Origin: Opacimonas sp002292215
Lineage (GTDB): Bacteria > Pseudomonadota > Gammaproteobacteria > Enterobacterales > Alteromonadaceae
Assembly: GCA_943846745.1 (NCBI GenBank)
Contig: OX044360.1
Location: 744,001 to 808,000, forward strand
Reading direction: 5' to 3'
Length of the DNA stretch: 64,000 nt
The position numbers and the translations under genes were made by a program. Below the pieces are notes generated by a model. That model saw only the letters and a list, made by a program, of their open reading frames with translations. It had not been told where the DNA came from and did not search any database. Shown here in pieces: positions 8,679 through 17,387 of this stretch (the stretch's first letter is position 1; each line of letters opens with the position of its first letter).

Positions 8679-11063
8679 TTACTCTCTTAACGTTGCAGCA
8701 AGTTGAGACTTTAATCCTGATACCACTTGGTCTACGCATGCTTGTATTTCAGCTTCTTCAAGTGTTTTTTCAGGGTCAGAAAAGATCAATGAAACTGCCA
8801 GGCTCTTTTCACCATCTGCAATCCCTTCGCCTTTATATATATCAAATAATGTTAGGTCAACTAATTGATTTACGCCAACTTTTTTAATACAAGATACGAT
8901 ATCAGCATAACTTACATTGTCTTTGACTACAATTGCTATATCACGTTTATTGGTTGGAAATTTAGAAATAGCTTGCGCTTTTGGTAGTACACGGCCTGTT
9001 AACGCAGCCTGTTCTATTTCAAACATAAACACTTTCGCATTCACACCTAACGTCTTAGCAAATTGTGGATGTAATGCCCCAACAAAACCAACAACTTGAC
9101 CATCTTTAAGGATATCAGCACCTTGACCAGGATGTAATAGAGCTTGTTCTGACTTAGCAAAACTAAACGCGTCAGGTGTTGCCGTTTTCGCAATTAAACG
9201 TTCAACATCACCTTTAACCGAGAAAAAATCAACGGCGGTTGCTTCCTGCCAAGATTCCATTAACACCGTACCAGCACATACAGCTGCAATCATAGGTGTT
9301 TGTTCGACACCACTAGGCGATTGTTCATTAGCAACAAAACGCAAACCCGTTTCAAATAAACGCACACGTGCTTGTTGGCGTTTTTGGTTATAACCTAATG
9401 CTTGTAATAAGCCTGTTACCAGACTAACACGCATCACTGACATATCGGCAGAGATAGGATGAGGTAAGGTTAATGTGGGTGTTCCACTAAATAACGCAGA
9501 TTGTTTTTTCGGATCAACAAAACTATACGTGATCGCTTCGTCATAACCTTGTTGTAACAATACTTGTTTTAATGCATTTAATGGTAATTGTGCTTCATCA
9601 GCTGGACGCATATTTAATGACGCAGTCGGCGCAACATTTGGAATATTGTTATAACCATACACACGTGCGACTTCTTCAATTAAATCTTCTTCAATACTGA
9701 TATCAAAACGATATGCAGGCACTGAAACTGACCATTGGGCGTTATTATAATCAACACCGAAGCCTAATCGAGTTAAGATCTCTGTTACGGTCTCAGTGGC
9801 AATCGAAATACCGATGATTTTAGCTAAACGCGCTTCACGTAAAACTACATCGGTCGCTTGAGGTACATGCTCAATAGCAACTGCTTCAATAATTGGCCCT
9901 ACTTCACCACCAACAATACTCGTGAGTAACGTCGTAGCTCGTTCCATTGCATCTCTTTGTAGCTGTGGATCAACACCACGTTCATAGCGATGCGACGCAT
10001 CAGTATGCAAACCATATTGACGCGATTTACCTAAAATTGCATCAGGGGCAAAAAATGCCGCTTCTAATACAATATTATTGGTGTCACTCGTTACACCTGA
10101 ATTCAAACCACCAAAAATACCTGCCAATGCTAACGCTTTGTGTTCATCAGCAATGACTAGCGTATTGGCGTTTATTTTTATTTCAGTTTCATCTAATAAC
10201 GTTAACACTTCGTCTTGAGTTGCCATGCGCACATGGATATCACCCTCAATGCTATCAGCATTAAACGCATGCATTGGATGGCCAAGTTCAAGAAGAATAT
10301 AGTTCGTCACATCGACCACAGGATCTATGGAACGAATGCCACTACGACGTAATTTTTCAGATAACCATAATGGTGAACTAACTGATAAATCAACGTTTTT
10401 TATAACACGCGATAAATAGCGAGGACAAGCATCAGGCGCATCAAGATGCACAGCTTTGCTGTCACTAATCGTTGCGGGAACTGGCGTGATTTCTGGATAA
10501 GTCACAGCTAAGGAATTAAGTACACCAACTTCACGTGCGACACCACGCATGCCAAGGCAATCGGCACGGTTGGGTGTTAAATCGATTTCAATCGCAGTGT
10601 CATTTAAGTTTAAATATTCACGGATATCTTGGCCAACCGGCGCATCACTCGGTAATTCTAAAATGCCGTCATGATCATCACTAATACCCAACTCAGAAAA
10701 ACTACACAACATACCCAATGAAGGTTGACCGCGTAGTTTGGCTTTTTTAATTTTGAAATTGCCAGGTAACACCGCACCAACACAAGCGACTGCAACCTTT
10801 AAGCCTTGACGGCAATTTGGCGCACCACAGACAATATCAAGTAATTCATCTGCACCAACATCAATTTTGGTGACACGTAATTTATCGGCATCGGGATGTT
10901 GACCACATTCGACAACATGACCAATTACAACGCCACTAAACTCGCCTGCTACAGGCTCTAAGCCGTCTACTTCAAGACCAGCCATTGAAATTTGTTCGGC
11001 CAACGCATGGGTGTCTAAACTTGGGTTAACATATTCGCGTAACCACTTTTCTGAAAAAATCAT
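8679..11063 (-). CDS. pheT: Phenylalanine-tRNA ligase beta subunit
   Basis: 794 residues, full length. Beta subunit of the (alpha-beta)2 enzyme that charges tRNA-Phe and edits misacylated Tyr. Visible in order: the tRNA-binding (EMAP-II-like) domain at about residues 39-150, the B3/B4 editing module, B5, the pseudo-catalytic core, and the C-terminal anticodon-binding domain (FPTNKRDIAIVV, ending ...GLKSQLAATLRE). Eleven bases separate it from pheS. Transcribed with pheS and ihfA. Confidence 0.98.
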   Translation of the reverse strand: MIFSEKWLREYVNPSLDTHALAEQISMAGLEVDGLEPVAGEFSGVVIGHVVECGQHPDADKLRVTKIDVGADELLDIVCGAPNCRQGLKVAVACVGAVLPGNFKIKKAKLRGQPSLGMLCSFSELGISDDHDGILELPSDAPVGQDIREYLNLNDTAIEIDLTPNRADCLGMRGVAREVGVLNSLAVTYPEITPVPATISDSKAVHLDAPDACPRYLSRVIKNVDLSVSSPLWLSEKLRRSGIRSIDPVVDVTNYILLELGHPMHAFNADSIEGDIHVRMATQDEVLTLLDETEIKINANTLVIADEHKALALAGIFGGLNSGVTSDTNNIVLEAAFFAPDAILGKSRQYGLHTDASHRYERGVDPQLQRDAMERATTLLTSIVGGEVGPIIEAVAIEHVPQATDVVLREARLAKIIGISIATETVTEILTRLGFGVDYNNAQWSVSVPAYRFDISIEEDLIEEVARVYGYNNIPNVAPTASLNMRPADEAQLPLNALKQVLLQQGYDEAITYSFVDPKKQSALFSGTPTLTLPHPISADMSVMRVSLVTGLLQALGYNQKRQQARVRLFETGLRFVANEQSPSGVEQTPMIAAVCAGTVLMESWQEATAVDFFSVKGDVERLIAKTATPDAFSFAKSEQALLHPGQGADILKDGQVVGFVGALHPQFAKTLGVNAKVFMFEIEQAALTGRVLPKAQAISKFPTNKRDIAIVVKDNVSYADIVSCIKKVGVNQLVDLTLFDIYKGEGIADGEKSLAVSLIFSDPEKTLEEAEIQACVDQVVSGLKSQLAATLRE

Positions 11064-11074
11064 GCCCTAACCTC

Positions 11075-12055
11075 TTATTTGAATTGCTTAAGAAAACGTA
11101 AATCGTTTTCAAAAAATGCTCGTAAATCATTTACACCATAGCGCAACATAGTCAGGCGTTCTACGCCCATACCAAACGCAAAACCGGTATATTCTTCAGG
11201 ATCAATCCCCACTGATTTAAGCACATTAGGATGAACCATACCGCAACCTAAGACTTCGAGCCATTTGCCATTTTCACCCATAACATCCACTTCAGCAGAA
11301 GGCTCAGTGAAAGGAAAATACGACGGACGGAAACGCACCGTTAAATCTTTTTCAAAAAAGTGATTTAAGAAATCATGTAAAATGCCTTTTAACTCGGTAA
11401 AAGAAACATTCTTGTCAACCATCAACCCCTCTACCTGATGAAACATAGGTGTATGAGTTTGGTCATAATCATTACGATAAACACGTCCTGGCGAAATAAT
11501 ACGGATAGGCGGCTTTTCAACTTCCATCGTACGGATTTGTACGCCAGACGTTTGTGTGCGAAGCATCACATCAGGGTTAAAATAAAACGTATCATGATCC
11601 GCTCGTGCAGGATGATTGGCTGGAATATTTAACGCATCAAAGTTATGAAACCCATCTTCGACTTCAGGGCCTGTCTTAACTGCAAAACCTAATTCACCAA
11701 AGAAACTCTCGATGCGTTCAATGGTTCGAGAAACCGGATGCATATTACCCACGTTTTGGGCAATCCCTGGTAAGGTCACATCCACGGCTTCGATAGCTAG
11801 CTTAGCATTCATTTCAGCTAATTTTAATGCATCAGACTTAACACTAATTAGTTGTTGAATTTCTTGCTTAGCAACGTTGATTTTTTGACCTGCAAGCGGA
11901 CGTTCTTCGTTAGATAATTTACCTAGGCCCTTGAGTAAATCGGTTAATTTACCTTTTTTACCCATAAAATCGACGCGAACTGCGTCAAGCGTAGCTACAT
12001 CAGCGGCAGCTTCAATTAAGCTTTTGGCTTCATTGACAATGGCTTCAAGTTCCAT
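11075..12055 (-). CDS. pheS: Phenylalanine-tRNA ligase alpha subunit
   Basis: 326 residues, normal for bacterial PheS. It holds the class II catalytic core: motif 2 region (RIISPGRVYRNDYDQTHTPMFHQVEGL) and motif 3 (GFAFGMGVERLTMLRYG) are intact, after an N-terminal coiled coil. The segment FRPSYFPFTEPSAEVDV is the phenylalanine-binding signature. Upstream, a strong terminator separates it from rplT. No Phe-rich leader peptide comparable to enterobacterial pheM precedes that terminator, so attenuation of that type is not supported; no clear promoter was identified in the remaining 115 bases. Confidence 0.98.
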   Translation of the reverse strand: MELEAIVNEAKSLIEAAADVATLDAVRVDFMGKKGKLTDLLKGLGKLSNEERPLAGQKINVAKQEIQQLISVKSDALKLAEMNAKLAIEAVDVTLPGIAQNVGNMHPVSRTIERIESFFGELGFAVKTGPEVEDGFHNFDALNIPANHPARADHDTFYFNPDVMLRTQTSGVQIRTMEVEKPPIRIISPGRVYRNDYDQTHTPMFHQVEGLMVDKNVSFTELKGILHDFLNHFFEKDLTVRFRPSYFPFTEPSAEVDVMGENGKWLEVLGCGMVHPNVLKSVGIDPEEYTGFAFGMGVERLTMLRYGVNDLRAFFENDLRFLKQFK

Positions 12056-12170
12056 GGAATCCCCAAATGGAAGTAGTTAAACAGAATAATTAAGCACGTA
12101 TTTTACATGAAATAGACAGGGTTTGTGTAGTTAAACACGCGTAAAATCAAAGATATCTGAAAAAAAAGCA

Positions 12171-12202
12171 AAAAAAAAACGGTGAACATCCGGTTCACCG
12201 TT
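12171..12202 (-). terminator. Intrinsic terminator after rplT
   Basis: Minus-strand stem of 10 bp (AACGGTGAAC / GTTCACCGTT) with a 5-base loop, followed by an unbroken run of nine T. It sits about 30 bases after the rplT stop and upstream of pheS. It could act as a plain terminator or an attenuator for pheST; no leader peptide was found. Confidence 0.9.
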
Positions 12203-12231
12203 TTTCCAGAACTTAAACTTTTGCTAAAATA

Positions 12232-12588
12232 TTATGCTAAAGCACCTTTAGCCACTTCGACTAATGCGGTGAAAGCAACTTTATCGTGAACAGCGATGTC
12301 AGCAAGGATCTTACGATCGATCTCAACAGACGCTTTCTTCAAACCGTTAATGAAACGGCTGTACGATAAACCATTTTGACGTGATGCCGCATTGATACGT
12401 GCAATCCATAACTGACGGAATTGACGCTTACGTTGACGACGGTCACGATATGCATATTGACCAGCTTTGGTTACTGCTTGAACCGCTACGCGATATACAC
12501 GTGAACGAGCACCGTAATAACCTTTGGCCTGCTTTAATACTTTTTTATGACGAGCGCGAGCTACTACGCCGCGTTTAACTCTAGCCAT
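12232..12588 (-). CDS. rplT: 50S ribosomal protein L20
   Basis: 118 residues, the usual length. L20 is an early assembly protein binding 23S rRNA. The N-terminal basic extension (MARVKRGVVARARHKKVLKQAKGYYGARSR) and the globular part (RQLWIARINAASRQNGLSYS) match the family throughout. Third gene of infC-rpmI-rplT; sixteen bases follow rpmI. In E. coli L20 represses rpmI-rplT by binding the rpmI leader; a leader hairpin exists here but is not proof of the same control. Confidence 0.99.
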   Translation of the reverse strand: MARVKRGVVARARHKKVLKQAKGYYGARSRVYRVAVQAVTKAGQYAYRDRRQRKRQFRQLWIARINAASRQNGLSYSRFINGLKKASVEIDRKILADIAVHDKVAFTALVEVAKGALA

Positions 12589-12604
12589 TGTTCAGTCTCC
12601 TGTC

Positions 12605-12802
12605 TTAAACGTAAGGTAACATGCGTTGGATAAGCTTAGTATCCGAAACATGAACTAATTTTTTGCCACGTAAGTGACGCTTACGCTTAGTACTCTTCTT
12701 GGTCAAAATGTGACGCAAGTGAGACTGCTTTGATTTGAAACGACCAGACGCTGTCTTACGAAAACGCTTAGCTGCTCCAGAGTTGGATTTCATTTTAGGC
12801 AT
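12605..12802 (-). CDS. rpmI: 50S ribosomal protein L35
   Basis: 65 residues. The sequence MPKMKSNSGAAKRFRKTASG and the RHILTKKSTKRKRHLRG motif are diagnostic for bacterial L35. Lies between infC and rplT, with a 113-base leader that holds a perfect 8-bp hairpin, in keeping with a translationally regulated gene. Confidence 0.99.
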   Translation of the reverse strand: MPKMKSNSGAAKRFRKTASGRFKSKQSHLRHILTKKSTKRKRHLRGKKLVHVSDTKLIQRMLPYV

Positions 12803-12878
12803 TGCTAAAACTCCGCATTGTTATATAAAGCCAAAAATTTGCAGATTAAATGGCTGATTAAAATTTAGTAATTAGGTG

Positions 12879-12900
12879 TTACCTGATTGCAGTCAGGTAA
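12879..12900 (-). promoter_or_regulatory. Hairpin in the infC-rpmI spacer (possible L20 operator element)
   Basis: A perfect inverted repeat TTACCTGA / TCAGGTAA with a 6-base loop begins just 15 bases after the infC stop. No T-run follows, so it is not a terminator. A weaker AGCCA/TGGCT pair lies closer to rpmI. The position is that of the E. coli L20 translational operator, but the pseudoknot was not demonstrated. Confidence 0.4.
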
Positions 12901-12915
12901 ACTTGTAGACCAAAA

Positions 12916-13458
12916 TTACTTCTTAAGTGGGGCCAAGACCATAATCATTTGTCGTCCTTCAACTCGATGAGGGAACGATTCACAATTTGAGATTTCATCC
13001 AAATCCGCTTTAACACGTTTAAGTAATGTAATCCCGATCTCTTGGTGAGCCATTTCACGTCCGCGGAAGCGGATTGTGACTTTGGCTTTATCACCAGCCT
13101 CTAGAAAGCGACGCAGGTTGCGCAGTTTGACCTGGTAATCGCCTTCATCAGTGCCAGGGCGAAATTTAATCTCCTTGACCTGAATTTGCTTTTGTTTTTT
13201 CTTCTGCTCTTTAAGAGCTTTACTCTTCTCAAAAAGGAATTTTCCATAATCCATGACTTTACAGACAGGTGGCTCTGCATTTGGGCTGATTTCAACCAAG
13301 TCTAATGTGTTGGCATCTGCCAAAGCTTGCGCTTCAGTTAATGTCACAACACCTAATGGTTCACCTTCTACACCAACTAAACGAACTTCGTTTACGTTAG
13401 TGATTTCGTCATTGATCCGAGCTTTGTCGCTCTGAGCCTTATTATTAGCGCCTTTAAT
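12916..13458 (-). CDS. infC: Translation initiation factor IF-3 (ATT start)
   Basis: 180 residues when started at ATT 13458, exactly the length of E. coli IF-3. IF-3 binds the 30S subunit and enforces start codon and initiator tRNA selection. The first ATG in frame (13347) would cut off 37 residues that contain the conserved INDEI...VRLVGVEGEPLGVV segment, so ATT is the real start; GGAGGA lies seven bases upstream. VEISPNAEPPVCKVMDYGKF, KEIKFRPGTDEGDYQVK and the C-terminal FRGREMAHQEIG are intact. In E. coli the AUU start makes infC autoregulated, because IF-3 discriminates against it. Nineteen bases separate it from thrS. Confidence 0.97.
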   Translation of the reverse strand: MKGANNKAQSDKARINDEITNVNEVRLVGVEGEPLGVVTLTEAQALADANTLDLVEISPNAEPPVCKVMDYGKFLFEKSKALKEQKKKQKQIQVKEIKFRPGTDEGDYQVKLRNLRRFLEAGDKAKVTIRFRGREMAHQEIGITLLKRVKADLDEISNCESFPHRVEGRQMIMVLAPLKK

Positions 13459-13465
13459 GTGCTAT

Positions 13466-13471
13466 TCCTCC
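13466..13471 (-). promoter_or_regulatory. Ribosome binding site that fixes the infC ATT start
   Basis: GGAGGA on the minus strand, seven bases before the ATT at 13458. It lies between the thrS stop and infC and decides for the non-canonical start over the internal ATG. Confidence 0.9.
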
Positions 13472-13477
13472 AAGAGA

Positions 13478-15394
13478 TTATCTAATTACTTTATCTGCGA
13501 TGTCTTGCCCGACTTTAACTAAGAACTCGTCAATTGACATTTTTCCTAAGTCATCGCCTTTACGGGTACGTACCGCTACTTCGCCAGCTTCCATTTCTTT
13601 ATCGCCGACAACTAACATATACGGAACACGCTTCAAAGTGTGCTCGCGGATTTTAAAGCCTATCTTCTCATTTCTCAAGTCCGGTTTCACTCTAATTCCA
13701 CTTTCTTTCAGTTTATTTGCAATTTTTTGACAATAATCGGACTGTTTGTCCGTAATATTCAAAATTACTGCCTGAGTTGGAGCTAACCAGGTCGGAAAAT
13801 GACCAGCATATTCTTCTGTTAATATACCAATAAAGCGTTCTAACGATCCTAAAATCGCTCTGTGAATCATTACAGGTACTTTTCGTTCGCCATCTTCAGC
13901 GACATAAGTCGAACCTAAACGACCCGGCATTGAAAAATCGAGCTGTACTGTACCACATTGCCACGGACGATCTAAGCAATCATGCAAAGTAAATTCAATT
14001 TTAGGACCATAAAACGCCCCTTCGCCAGGCTGATATTGAAATTCAATGTCATTCGCCGCTAATGCTTCGGCTAACGCCGCTTCGGATTTATCCCACATTT
14101 CATCACTACCGACGCGTTCTTCTGGACGTGTTGATAATTTCACGACGATTTTTTCAAAGCCAAAGGTCTCGTAGGTGTCATACACCATTTTAATACAACC
14201 ACTGACTTCTTCTAAAATTTGTTCTTCCGTACAGAAGATATGTGCATCATCTTGGGTAAAACCTCGTACTCGCATTAAGCCATGTAATGCACCAGAAGGT
14301 TCATTGCGGTGACAACAACCAAACTCAGCCATACGCAACGGTAAGTCTCGGTAAGATTTTAAGCCTTGATTAAAGATTTGAACATGCCCAGGGCAGTTCA
14401 TTGGTTTAATGGCATATTCACGTTTTTCAGACTCAGTTGTAAACATGTTAGCCGAATACTTGTCCCAGTGACCTGATTTTTCCCATAAAGAACGGTCCAT
14501 CATTAATGGGCCCTTTACTTCTTGATAATCATATTGAGTCAGCTTTTTACGAATGAAGCCTTCTAATTCGGTATAAATAGACCAACCATCATTGTGCCAG
14601 AATACCATTCCGGGAGCTTCTTCTTGCCAATGAAACAAGTCTAGCGTTTTACCGATCTTACGGTGATCACGCTTCTCGGCTTCTTCAAGACGGTTCAAAT
14701 AGGCTTTTAATTGCTTTTTATCTGCCCATGCTGTGCCGTAGATGCGCTGTAACATTTTGTTATCAGAATCACCACGCCAATATGCACCGGCCACTTTCAT
14801 AATTTTAAAGTGTTGGCAAAAACGCATATTAGGCACATGAGGACCACGACACATATCGACATATTCTTCATGTACATATAATGCAGGGGTTTCGTCTTGA
14901 CCGATGTTCTCGTCCAAGATTTGCATTTTATAGGTTTCATTACGTTCAACAAAGGTGTCACGTGCTGTTTGCCAAGAGCCAACTTTTTTGACAACGTCAT
15001 AAGAAGTTTTCGCTAGCTCTAACATGCGCTTTTCAATTTTAACTAAATCATCCTGGGTCAAAGAATGATCCATATCCACATCATAATAGAAACCATTATC
15101 TATGGTCGGCCCAATCGCCATTTTTACATCTGGGAATAATTGCTTGATTGCATGACCAATTAAATGAGCACAAGAGTGACGAATAATCTCAAGACCAGCG
15201 TCGTCACGTGCAGTTATGATCTGTAATTGTGCATCTTCGGTAATAAGATCACAGGCATCGGCAAGTTCGCCATTGATTTTGCCAGCAATGGTTGCTTTAG
15301 CAAGACCAGGACCTATGTCATTTGCCACGTCCATAATAGAAACAGCGTTATCGAATGCACGGGTTGAACCGTCTGGTAAGGTAATAATGGGCAT
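13478..15394 (-). CDS. thrS: Threonine-tRNA ligase
   Basis: 638 residues, standard. Class II synthetase charging tRNA-Thr. Domains in order: TGS domain (1-62), the N2 editing domain with the HSCAHLIGHA zinc-type motif near residue 73, the catalytic core (FWHNDGWSIY, IKPMNCPGHVQIF with the zinc-binding Cys, RNEPSGALHGLMRVRGFTQDDAHIF), and the C-terminal anticodon-binding domain (KIGFKIREHTLKRVPYMLVVGDKE). Start at ATG 15394 is supported by AAGGA six bases upstream. The leader holds an anticodon-arm-like hairpin, suggesting that ThrRS represses its own translation as in E. coli. First gene of the translation operon. Confidence 0.98.
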   Translation of the reverse strand: MPIITLPDGSTRAFDNAVSIMDVANDIGPGLAKATIAGKINGELADACDLITEDAQLQIITARDDAGLEIIRHSCAHLIGHAIKQLFPDVKMAIGPTIDNGFYYDVDMDHSLTQDDLVKIEKRMLELAKTSYDVVKKVGSWQTARDTFVERNETYKMQILDENIGQDETPALYVHEEYVDMCRGPHVPNMRFCQHFKIMKVAGAYWRGDSDNKMLQRIYGTAWADKKQLKAYLNRLEEAEKRDHRKIGKTLDLFHWQEEAPGMVFWHNDGWSIYTELEGFIRKKLTQYDYQEVKGPLMMDRSLWEKSGHWDKYSANMFTTESEKREYAIKPMNCPGHVQIFNQGLKSYRDLPLRMAEFGCCHRNEPSGALHGLMRVRGFTQDDAHIFCTEEQILEEVSGCIKMVYDTYETFGFEKIVVKLSTRPEERVGSDEMWDKSEAALAEALAANDIEFQYQPGEGAFYGPKIEFTLHDCLDRPWQCGTVQLDFSMPGRLGSTYVAEDGERKVPVMIHRAILGSLERFIGILTEEYAGHFPTWLAPTQAVILNITDKQSDYCQKIANKLKESGIRVKPDLRNEKIGFKIREHTLKRVPYMLVVGDKEMEAGEVAVRTRKGDDLGKMSIDEFLVKVGQDIADKVIR

Positions 15395-15413
15395 GAAAAA
15401 TCCTTGAACAGTG

Positions 15414-15434
15414 GTGACGCCTACAGTGCGCCAC
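15414..15434 (-). promoter_or_regulatory. thrS leader hairpin mimicking a tRNA-Thr anticodon arm
   Basis: On the minus strand GTGGCGC pairs fully with GCGTCAC (one G-U) around the 7-base loop ACTGTAG. Positions 3-5 of the loop are UGU, a threonine anticodon. The hairpin ends eight bases before the AAGGA ribosome binding site of thrS. Upstream are an A/T-rich single strand and a second hairpin (CATAAG/CTTATG, about 15462-15479). This is the layout of the E. coli thrS translational operator. Confidence 0.6.
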
Positions 15435-15497
15435 TTGTATTTAAAAAAACATCATATTTCATAAGTTCAACCTTATGATGATGATACAATGCGCGAT

Positions 15498-15527
15498 ATT
15501 ATACAGATAGAGCCTATTTTGATGCAA
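15498..15527 (-). promoter_or_regulatory. Probable thrS promoter
   Basis: Minus-strand TTGCAT (15527-15522) and a perfect TATAAT (15503-15498) separated by 18 bases. It would give a leader of about 95 bases before thrS. The -35 overlaps the likely start codon of the divergent START-domain gene. Confidence 0.6.
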
Positions 15528-16136
15528 TCTTTTGTTTTTTTTATATTAATCAGTGTATTTGTTAGCGGCAGCAGTGTTGCCGAAGAAACGCCATGGCAAG
15601 CAGAAAAGATCAATCAGCACATTTTAGTCAGTTCATCGACACAAAACGGCATCTATCAAATTAATGCTAAAATGTATGTTCATGCTACCCCCGATGAGTT
15701 TTTTACATTATTAGAAACCACTGACAACAACTGCCAATGGATAGCGAATTGCAACACGGTAGAAATTTTAAATAATACAATAGATAATACCCGCTATGTA
15801 CATACTGTTTTTGATAGTCCTTGGCCGGTTGCGGATCGTGAAATGTATACTCGTTCAATACATGAATTTAGTGCTGATCACCAACACCTATCGATCATCA
15901 TTGACGATATTGCTGATAGCTACCCTGCTCACCCTCGCCGTGTCATGATCCGCGATGTGCGTGCGCAATGGTCGATGACTCACTACCATAATGATTGGTA
16001 TGAACTTAGTTATCTTGCTAGTGCAGATCCTGGCGGCGTGATCCCACAATGGCTATCAAAGCAATTATTAAAAGATTCAACAGCCATTACATTTACCCGG
16101 TTACGCGAGCGTCTACATGCTGACAAAATATTCTAG
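15522..16136 (+). CDS. Exported START-like (SRPBCC) domain protein
   Basis: About 204 residues from ATG 15522, where a signal peptide begins at once (MQSFVFFILISVFVSG...VA/EE); ATG 15489 would add eleven residues and has no better ribosome site. After the signal, the protein follows the START/SRPBCC pattern: a lead-in (NGIYQINAKMYVHATPDEFFTLLETTDN), HTVFDSPWPVADREMYTRS in the middle and a long C-terminal helix (PQWLSKQLLKDSTAITFTRLRERL). Such domains bind lipids or other hydrophobic ligands in a deep cavity; ligand unknown. Its 3' end overlaps the following lipoprotein gene by 20 bases, so the two are probably coupled. Confidence 0.8.
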   Translation: MQSFVFFILISVFVSGSSVAEETPWQAEKINQHILVSSSTQNGIYQINAKMYVHATPDEFFTLLETTDNNCQWIANCNTVEILNNTIDNTRYVHTVFDSPWPVADREMYTRSIHEFSADHQHLSIIIDDIADSYPAHPRRVMIRDVRAQWSMTHYHNDWYELSYLASADPGGVIPQWLSKQLLKDSTAITFTRLRERLHADKIF

Positions 16137-17172
16137 CCTTACAAATCCCTCTACTTATATAAGTATCGGTATACTGCTTGGCGTTATCGCGCTCCTTACC
16201 GGCTGCCAACCACATCAATCGTTACCCTCTGCATTAGACGAATATCAAACGCGGATACATCGTGTATTAGCTATCCCTGAGCAACCGACCAATATCGGTA
16301 TCACGCTAAACTACCCAGAGGCCTCACAACGTTCGATTACCATTCCCGGAACAATTATGCCGCTTGCTGAATTTTATGCCATTAGTGGTTGTGAATTAGC
16401 CCCATTAATCGCACAGCGAAATACCGCTCTAGGCAAAGTAGAATACCCATCACGTCGCTTAGTTTATGAGTCGACATTACTGCACACGCTAACTAATTGT
16501 ATTAAGCTTGCCGCAGCTCAAGATATGACTTCAACGGATGCTAACGCAGCATTGTTTGACACACTCAAAATCAAACAAATTCATTACCCAAAAACATGGG
16601 CTAACGTTATTCAAAATAGTCCCAGTATGCGCCTAGGGCTCGGGTTTTCACCGGGATATATTGAAGGTGATGCTAGTGACGGGTTTGTCGAGACCAAGGT
16701 GGCACTACAATATTTATATCAAGCTCACCTTATCCCGCCATTAAATATTACACAGCTAGAAGCACAACTCGATGTACTCGAGAGTTTTCGATTACCTGCT
16801 CGTTTGTACCGCTCAACCCAATTGATAACATTAAAGTTAGGTCAATTAAATCAGCTATTAACCGACTATAATGCCGGTTTTACTTGTGGTAATCCTATAA
16901 TTAAAGAGCAAATCAAGATCCTCAATAATATAATGAAGCAATTTTTCATTCAAACATTACAGCCAATTGCAAGTCACATTAATCATTACCAACGAGAGTT
17001 AACCCCTCTATTAGATGATATAATGGCATCCCCTGAAATACACCCTTCAATGAGAGCCTATTTAAACACACAGGCGCAATCATTTGTCGCTTATCGAACA
17101 GTGTTTACTGAACATGTCACACAGCTACAACAAGTGCTAGCGTCATGTGGATTGAGGCCTACAGCAAACTAA
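16117..17172 (+). CDS. Probable lipoprotein, DUF3080-like
   Basis: 351 residues. A hydrophobic stretch ending LLTGC at residues 25-29 is a clear lipobox, so the mature protein is probably an outer or inner membrane lipoprotein. After it, LPSALDEYQTRIHRVLAIPEQ resembles the start of DUF3080 proteins common in Alteromonadales and Shewanella; the assignment rests on my recall of that pattern. No catalytic motif seen. Overlaps the START-like gene by 20 bases. Function unknown. Confidence 0.72.
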   Translation: MLTKYSSLTNPSTYISIGILLGVIALLTGCQPHQSLPSALDEYQTRIHRVLAIPEQPTNIGITLNYPEASQRSITIPGTIMPLAEFYAISGCELAPLIAQRNTALGKVEYPSRRLVYESTLLHTLTNCIKLAAAQDMTSTDANAALFDTLKIKQIHYPKTWANVIQNSPSMRLGLGFSPGYIEGDASDGFVETKVALQYLYQAHLIPPLNITQLEAQLDVLESFRLPARLYRSTQLITLKLGQLNQLLTDYNAGFTCGNPIIKEQIKILNNIMKQFFIQTLQPIASHINHYQRELTPLLDDIMASPEIHPSMRAYLNTQAQSFVAYRTVFTEHVTQLQQVLASCGLRPTAN

Positions 17173-17247
17173 CTAAACTAGCGGGTTTAAGGTTAAATTT
17201 TGTAGGTGATCACAGATTATTTGAGATAAAAATTTTGTAGAGAAGAA

Positions 17248-17323
17248 TGGTCGAATCGGGCAGGATCGAACTGCCGACCTCCTCGATGTCAACGAGGCGC
17301 TCTCCCGCCTGAGCTACGATTCG
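17248..17323 (-). tRNA. tRNA-Val (GAC)
   Basis: 76 bases with encoded CCA. Acceptor CGAATCG/CGATTCG with A73, D arm GCTC/GAGC, anticodon stem CCTCG/CGAGG with loop TTGACAT (anticodon GAC), T arm GGCAG/CTGCC with TTCGATC loop. The gene stands alone between the lipoprotein and the patatin gene. Confidence 0.96.
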
Positions 17324-17387
17324 ACGGATATCACTTTGGAAGAGGCGTGAATTATACGGATTAAGATTAGCCTGTCAAAGGTTTTTA

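Noticed and set aside
12056..12231. pheM-type attenuator with leader peptide for pheST
   Set aside because: No Phe-rich small frame lies before the terminator; only a plain terminator is supported.
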